Origin: Salvelinus alpinus
Taxonomy: Eukaryota; Chordata; Actinopteri; Salmoniformes; Salmonidae
Direction: 5' to 3'
Assembly: GCF_045679555.1 (NCBI RefSeq)
Contig: NC_092120.1
Location: 12,513,805 to 12,577,804, forward strand
DNA length: 64,000 nucleotides
Position numbers and translations under genes: made by a program. Below are positions 58,981 through 64,000 of this stretch, piece after piece (the first letter of the stretch is position 1; each line of letters begins with the position of its first letter). The notes under the pieces are model-generated. The model was not told where the DNA came from and made no database searches. It saw only the letters and a list, made by a program, of their open reading frames with translations.

Positions 58981-59450
58981 CTGCCAGGAATTGTGTATAC
59001 ATCCTTGTGACATGGGGCCGTGCATTATCATGCTGAAACATGAGGTGATGGCGGCGGATGAATGGCATGACAATGGGCCTCAGGATCTCATCACGACATC
59101 TCTGTGCATTCAAATTGCCATTGATAAACTGCAATTGTGTTAGTTGTCCAAAGTTTATGCCGGCTCATACCATAACCCAACCGCCACCATGGGGCACTGT
59201 TCACAACGTTGACATCAGCAAACCGCTCGCCCACACAAAGCCATACACGCCACCTTCTCGGTACAGTTGAAACCGAGATTCTTCCGTGAAGAACACACTT
59301 CTCCAGCGTGCTAGTGCCCATCGAAGGTGAGCATTTGCACACTGAAGTTGGTTACGACTCCAAACTGCAGTCAGGTCAATACCCTGGTGAGCACGACGAG
59401 CGCGCAAATGAGCTTCCCTGAGATGATTTCTGACGATTTGTGCAGAAATT
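58981..59450 (-). mobile_element. Tc1/mariner fragment abutting the minisatellite
   Basis: The minus strand carries part of a Tc1 transposase of the same family as the copy at 6708-8132: '[16 protein letters not shown]' (second acidic block) and, in neighbouring frames, 'RWALARWRSVFFTEESRF' (first acidic block, TEESRF in place of the usual SDESRF). No terminal inverted repeats are seen, and the C-terminal third of the transposase is missing where the minisatellite begins. At least two frame breaks separate the blocks. Confidence 0.7.
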
Positions 59451-60300
59451 CATGGGCTTATTTTTCGTTGACAGATTTTGGGCGGAGTAAAACCTCTTGC
59501 TTCACCTCTTCCTCTCTACTTACAGCTGGTCCCTGTCTTGGGTTCTCAGCAGATGTATATGGAAGACAGCTGGCTCCATGTGAACTACTCCCGACGCTCT
59601 GTTTCAACGTTTAGAAACGTTAATAATTATACCATGTGATATGGTTTAGGAAACATAAAGCCTTCTACTTTCCAATTCAAAATAATTTCACAAATGCTAA
59701 ATAAACACTTAATGTACACTGTTTTAACCGTTTTTAACAGTTGCAGGCGACAGTATTTTTCAGTTACAACACTATTACACACAATTGTTAGGAGACGCTT
59801 CGATAGCTAATTAGTTAAATAAAGGTAAAAAAATAAATAATAATAATTAGAACAGGTGGTCACCTCAGTCGTCTTCTTCAAATTTGTATTGGAGGACCGC
59901 AACAAACTGAGAGGTGCATACACCGCCACCTACTGTATTGGAGTGTGGGGCCGGTCACGGACTCCCTATTCATCCATTTCTCTTATCTAGCCCTGTGTTT
60001 CCACCTACTGTTCTGGAGTGTGAATTCATTACACGTTGACACAAAAAGGGAAGGGGACAGGGAAAAGGGACCAACTAACCTTACATCCATTAAAAACCTC
60101 ACAACTTTTCCACTACTTGGCTCTATCTGAATCCTACACCAGGGACGACATCCTGGGAGGACGAGACACTATCATTCAACACACATTGTAACTCTTCTGC
60201 AGTAAAATCTCATACACCCAAGTACTTGTCTGCAGCTGCCACCACAACATCTATTTTCTGTGATTTACGTTCCATTCCTGAGGTACAGTTGATAACCATG
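59451..60300. other. Intergenic DNA, partly LINE-derived
   Basis: A GTTAAATAAAGGTAAAA tail near 59813 resembles a fish LINE 3' end. Two related segments (CACCTACTGTATTGGAGTGTG and CACCTACTGTTCTGGAGTGTG) at about 59928 and 60003 form a short direct repeat. Part may extend the LINE ORF1 fragment that follows. Confidence 0.4.
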
Positions 60301-60301
60301 G

Positions 60302-60568
60302 CTATGCCTCATTCTCTATTGGCCTCAGCCTGCTCAAAGGGATCATCTCAGGATCTCTAGCCCTGTACCCATCTTCCTCTCCTACTCTCTTCACTGTCTC
60401 AGCATACCAAACGTTCTGTACTACTCTGATCCAAGCAACTTCAGCCTGCCTTTCTCTCACTGGAAACTTCTGATCCTCAGCACCATGGGTACCCCCACAG
60501 TCAACACACAACTGTTTTAACCGATACTGCATATTCCTTTGTCTCGTGCCCTCCTGCACACTTCTCAC
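60302..60568 (-). pseudogene. LINE ORF1 fragment (L1/Tx1-like)
   Basis: The minus-strand frame encodes 88 residues: 'LKQLCVDCGGTHGAEDQKFP' resembles a degenerate zinc knuckle, followed by VRERQAEVAWIRVVQ and YAETVKRVGEEDG. I recognise this arrangement from ORF1 (gag-like nucleic-acid-binding) proteins of L1/Tx1-type LINEs in salmonids. In those relatives the knuckle is CxxCGGxHxxxxC; here the last cysteine appears lost. It is an isolated fragment, not a host gene. Confidence 0.55.
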
Positions 60569-61300
60569 AGTCGCCTCTGTCTTCCGTATGCCTAAATAAG
60601 CGCTATAACATGGAAATATGGCAGCCCTGCATGGACCTCTAATCCTAAAAAGGTGTGGTCATTTAGCCTTTTGTTTTTTCATAAATACCTTCTCACTGAT
60701 GTGAAAGTTATTCCAAATATTTCCAAAACAGTATCTCTTCGTGCGAGGTATAGGCCTATTTGCGTTTAGACAGAGCATTTGGGAAGTGTCACGGCATTTC
60801 CCTCAGAAGGCTAAAGGGGACGTCCAATGGCTCATGTAATGCACTAGAATAAATGTTACATACGGTATATTCATTCATTACGCCAATTCTGTTGCAAAAC
60901 GTTTCGTCTGTTGCAAAACCATTTAGCCTACGCCAAACGGAAAACGTTTTGCAAGAGTTTCTATTGGACAAATTCAGGTAGGTCCCGTCACCGTTTCCTC
61001 TGAGTGCATCAGTGTGGTTCTTCAACCGTAAACGGTTTCCGTTGCAACTAAACTCGGAATGGAAGTCCGCAATTTTAGTTGCTTTAAACCAATAGGTCCC
61101 ATCATTTGAAGACGTCGTTGTTAAATACAGCCTATATGACAGTATACTGATACTGTATTGTTTATGCGATAGGCTAATACATTCTGTATAATACTTATAA
61201 TTAGTAGTTGCACCGCGAAATGTAACCTTACATGGTCAAATTAATTACGCCTACCTGTGTCATTTGCATCCGTGACGTTGTAGGTTTCACCGGTGGGAGG
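60569..61300. other. Intergenic DNA, probably partly repeat-derived
   Basis: The segment about 60880-61060, with GTTGCAAAACGTTT, ATTGGACAAATTCAGGTAGG and GTAAACGGTTTCCGTTGC, contains paired GTTTTGCAA / GTTGCAAAAC words and resembles sequences seen near many salmonid genes. It could be a dispersed repeat or a promoter. I cannot decide. Confidence 0.35.
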
Positions 61301-61392
61301 CGCCTGATTTTAATTTTGTCTCAGGTGAGATGCATAAAACAGGTAAGATGAGAGTCGATGCCACTTCTGCTTCGTTTATCATCAGCTTTGAG
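61300..61392 (+). other. Candidate noncoding first exon of s100a1
   Basis: S100 genes normally have a noncoding first exon. The sequence ending CATCAGCTTTGAG is followed by a consensus donor GTGAGT at 61393-61398, and the acceptor before the s100a1 coding exon (TTTTAG, 62924) would pair with it, giving a 1.5-kb intron. The transcription start is not identified, so the left limit is arbitrary. Confidence 0.35.
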
Positions 61393-61414
61393 GTGAGTAG
61401 CGAACCTGTTTGTG

Positions 61415-61417
<3 letters not shown>

Positions 61418-61445
<28 letters not shown>
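61418..61445. repeat. (TA)n microsatellite
   Basis: About 14 TA units just after the candidate first exon of s100a1. Confidence 0.95.
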
Positions 61446-61687
61446 ACAACCTGTATGCCTATTTCTTGTTGAGCATATGTACATGTTTGTGCCATGCAGC
61501 CTATAGGTTACCAGGTGAGAGAAATCAAATGTCCTATTTGGGGGACTCTAGCATTGGGTTTCTATTTTATAGTGGTTCTCTTTTGGTTCTTGCACAATTT
61601 GCCATCTGTTTTATAATTGGCTTAAACTAGGCCTACAAAAAGTTCAGCAAATGAGCTTTGGTCCTATACTGACTGGAATAACAACTA

Positions 61688-62170
61688 TACACTGTGTGTA
61701 CAAAATATTAGGTAGACCTTCCCCTTTTGCCCTAAGAATAGCCTCAATTTGTCGGGGGCATTGACTCTACAAGGTAAAAAGTGTTCCGCGGGGATGCTGG
61801 CCCATGTTGACGCCGATGCTTCCCACAGTTCTGTAAAGTTGGCTGGATGTCCTTTTTGTGTGGTGGACCATTCTTAATACAAATGGGGAAACTATTGCGT
61901 TGCATTTCTTGACATACTCCAACTGGTGTGCCTGGCACCTACTATACCCCGTTCAAAGGCACTTAAATCTTTTGTCATGCCCTTTCACCCTCAATGGCAC
62001 ACATACACAGTCCATGTCTCAAGACTTAAAATCCTTATTTTAACCTGTTTCTACCCCTTCAACTACACTGAAGTGGATTTAACAATTGACATCAATAAGG
62101 GATAATAGCTTTCACCTGGTCACTGTCATTGAAAGAGCAGGTGTTCCTTATGTTTTGTTCACTCGGTGTA
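61688..62170. mobile_element. Tc1/mariner-like MITE in the putative s100a1 intron
   Basis: Ends TACACTGTGTGTACAAAATA and, inverted, TACACCGAGTGAACAAAACA, followed by paired TTAGGTAGACC / AGGAACACC regions. TA-flanked, 483 bases, no transposase. A family I recognise from salmonids. Confidence 0.7.
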
Positions 62171-62943
62171 CTTTCAGTCAAATTGCCTCAACAGCCCTTG
62201 GTGTTTTAATGAGGGTGTTTTCACATTGCCGGTCACATTTGTAAGGAACAGAACCACACAATCTAAACGTATCAAATAATGCTTGATTCAGGGGTGTTGT
62301 GTGCTTTAGATGCATCAAACATTAGGCCTACCCCATTCAGAGCTTGATTAACTAGGATAGCTGCACACATCACAAAAGAATGGGCTACATTTGTGTCTCT
62401 GGGGATGACTTTTTATAGCTTGTGAAACCATCTATAACCTTACTGAGACAACCAATCGTTTCAGAAGATTTATCATGGACCCCCTGAGAACAGCAAGGTA
62501 TGACTGTTTCCTCTGTAGGCCCACCAGGGCTGTATTGTTGAAGTGTGCTCCCCAGGATGACCAATAGCAATGTCTCATTCTCCTTTGGATCAATATTTTT
62601 CAATCCTAGTTGCTGCTGGAGTTGATGTATTATTTAACGATTTTAATTCATGGGTTGCTAGTTATCGGCTGCCTGTCTAGATCATAATTGAGAATTGACT
62701 TTGTTTTTCAAAGACCAAATTTGAAAGGGGGATAGAATTTAACAACCCACATGATCATTTTGAACTGGATTAAATGCTTACATTTGTCAGTGTAGAATAT
62801 TGTTTCATATCAAAATAAACAGGAACCAGTAAGGAGTTCACTTCATGCAAATTGATTTCTACTGTAAATCTATTAATTGTTTATACACTGTCATGGATTG
62901 ACCTGTCCCTTATATTTCTTTTAGGTATTCACAGCAGTGTAAA

Positions 62944-63657
62944 ATGGGTTCCAAACTCGAGAGTGCAATGGAGGGGCTAATTCAAGTGTTCCACTCATAC
63001 TCCGCAAAAGAAGGGGACAAGTACAAGCTGAGCAAAGTTGAGCTGAAGAATCTGTTGCAGGGTGAACTGAGTGACTTCCTGGTGGTGAGTTTGATTCCTA
63101 ATGCTGTCAAGGGGAGGGATATGTGTGGTTTCAATATGACATTCTGATCAATTACATTTTAATCGACAAACTAAATTAAAACTGCCCCAAAACAAGTCAT
63201 ACAGGCAAGCATTGGAGAGGTCTTGATTTATTTAAGAGTTGTGGGACCCATCACCTTCACAACATATTGTATTAGAATCATTTCAATAATACCATGGCCT
63301 TGCCTAGAAATGACACATCGCCTAGGCATTTATAGATATGAAATGATTTGATGGGTATAACAATGGCATGAGATTGATCTTTCCATCTGATTGGCTTTGC
63401 AATTTCCTGCGCATTGCCTATTCCAATTCTTATCTACAACTGTTCCAAGAGTCATGTGGCTGCTTCTGGTCTGGGCCTACCTTTCAATGCATTAACTGTT
63501 TCTACTCTCTCAGGCATGCAAGGACCCTATGGTAGTAGAGAAGATCATGAGTGATCTGGATGAAAACAAAGATGGCGAAGTGGACTTTCAGGAGTTTGTC
63601 GTCTTGGTTGCTGCGCTGACGGTGGCCTGTAACGAGTTCTTTGTAGAGCCTGAATGA
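62944..63657 (+). CDS. s100a1: S100A1 calcium-binding protein, 2 coding exons
   Basis: Coding exons 62944-63084 and 63514-63657 join in phase 0 across a GTGAGT...CTCTCAG intron and give 94 residues, the length of human S100A1. Seen: start MGSKLESAMEGLIQVFHSYS, the N-terminal pseudo-EF loop (SAKEGDKYKLSKVE), a hinge (DFLVACKDP) and a canonical C-terminal EF loop DLDENKDGEVDF, then VVLVAALTVACNEFF with the conserved cysteine. S100A1 is a cytosolic homodimer that binds calcium and regulates ryanodine receptor, SERCA and titin in heart and muscle; that role is from mammals. The 5' part of exon 2 (62925-62943) is untranslated. The intron inside the coding region sits between the EF hands, as in other S100 genes. 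Other S100 paralogs are less similar by my reading. Confidence 0.95.
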
Positions 63658-63705
63658 GTTTGGAAACCGTCTGTGACATCACCTTTCTACTCATTATTCC
63701 TTGTT

Positions 63706-63711
63706 AATAAA
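63706..63711 (+). promoter_or_regulatory. Polyadenylation signal for s100a1
   Basis: AATAAA 49 bases after the stop codon. A second AATAAA lies at 63921-63926 and could give a longer 3' UTR. Confidence 0.55.
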
Positions 63712-64000
63712 ACAAATGTATGCTTGAATTTGATTGTCAAAAAATATAAAAGATAAGTTATTTCAAACAGGCAAATGTTTCAATATTCTTGTCACATAAT
63801 GGTCATTTCTAACAAAGGCTCTTTTCACTGTTATAAATGATTGCTTCTGTAGAGAATCCTGCAATGAGGTGGGCAGTTTCAGTGTACTATTGCACTAGTA
63901 GTTAACATTCTGCTCAGATCAATAAAGGTGATCATTGCTGTCTTTCTAAATGTTAAACTCAGCTCATTGACTTGAATGCATGTTACTGGTACATGTCTTT

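Noticed and set aside
58728-59036. 102-residue + strand frame with LSYPMANV repeated
   Set aside because: It results from the 24-bp minisatellite having no stop in that frame; no start context or family resemblance.

Overview
This window looks like nuclear DNA of a teleost fish, most likely a salmonid (Salmo, Oncorhynchus or Salvelinus type). The evidence is vertebrate genes split by GT-AG introns, AT-rich intergenic DNA, and many repeats I recognise from salmonid genomes: several Tc1/mariner families, a CR1/L2-type LINE, a tRNA-derived SINE with the fish LINE-type tail, TTAA-flanked MITEs and hAT MITEs. There is no sign of prokaryotic organisation. All repeat family names are from memory, not from a search.

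Four host protein genes are supported, all on the + strand. (1) 19262-21103: a LINGO-family leucine-rich-repeat/Ig receptor, best matched to LINGO4, with one coding exon. (2) 24843-36580: a GPI-anchored semaphorin of the SEMA7A class, rebuilt here as 14 exons that join in frame into 640 residues. (3) 51464-54582: a Toll-like receptor of the TLR1/TLR2 family (TLR14/18-like by my reading), three coding exons, 898 residues. (4) 62944-63657: S100A1, two coding exons, 94 residues, the same length as the human protein. Products 1 to 3 are secreted, cell-surface or membrane receptors; the fourth is a cytosolic calcium sensor. They do not form an operon or a single pathway. LINGO4 and S100A1 both lie at human 1q21, while SEMA7A lies at 15q24 near LINGO1, so the mixed neighbourhood may record an old paralogon.

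Layout: 1-4.25 kb, intergenic, one possible repeat. 4.25-11.8 kb, dense mobile DNA: a Tc1 copy, a second Tc1 copy carrying a LINE 3' fragment, a 5'-truncated LINE, a TIR element, an AGTAC palindrome and a SINE. 11.8-19.2 kb, intergenic, with a non-autonomous Tc1-type element split by an LTR-like insertion, a hAT MITE with an 8-bp target duplication, and a small palindrome. 19.2-22.5 kb, lingo4. 24.8-36.8 kb, sema7a-like, whose 13th intron holds a Tc1 copy that itself contains an LTR-like insertion. 37.7-39.2 kb, a 1.4-kb foldback element. 43.77-46.29 kb, an array of about 49 copies of a 52-bp unit with higher-order structure. 51.4-54.6 kb, the TLR. 54.75-56.25 kb, an old Tc1 copy. 58.8-59.45 kb, a 24-bp minisatellite abutting a Tc1 transposase fragment. 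60.3-60.6 kb, a LINE ORF1 fragment. 61.3-63.7 kb, s100a1.

I did not find a new biological system. The best leads are the semaphorin's lack of the integrin-binding RGD and its unexpected linkage, the 156-bp higher-order period in the 52-bp satellite, the large foldback element, and microsatellites pressed against sema7a splice sites.
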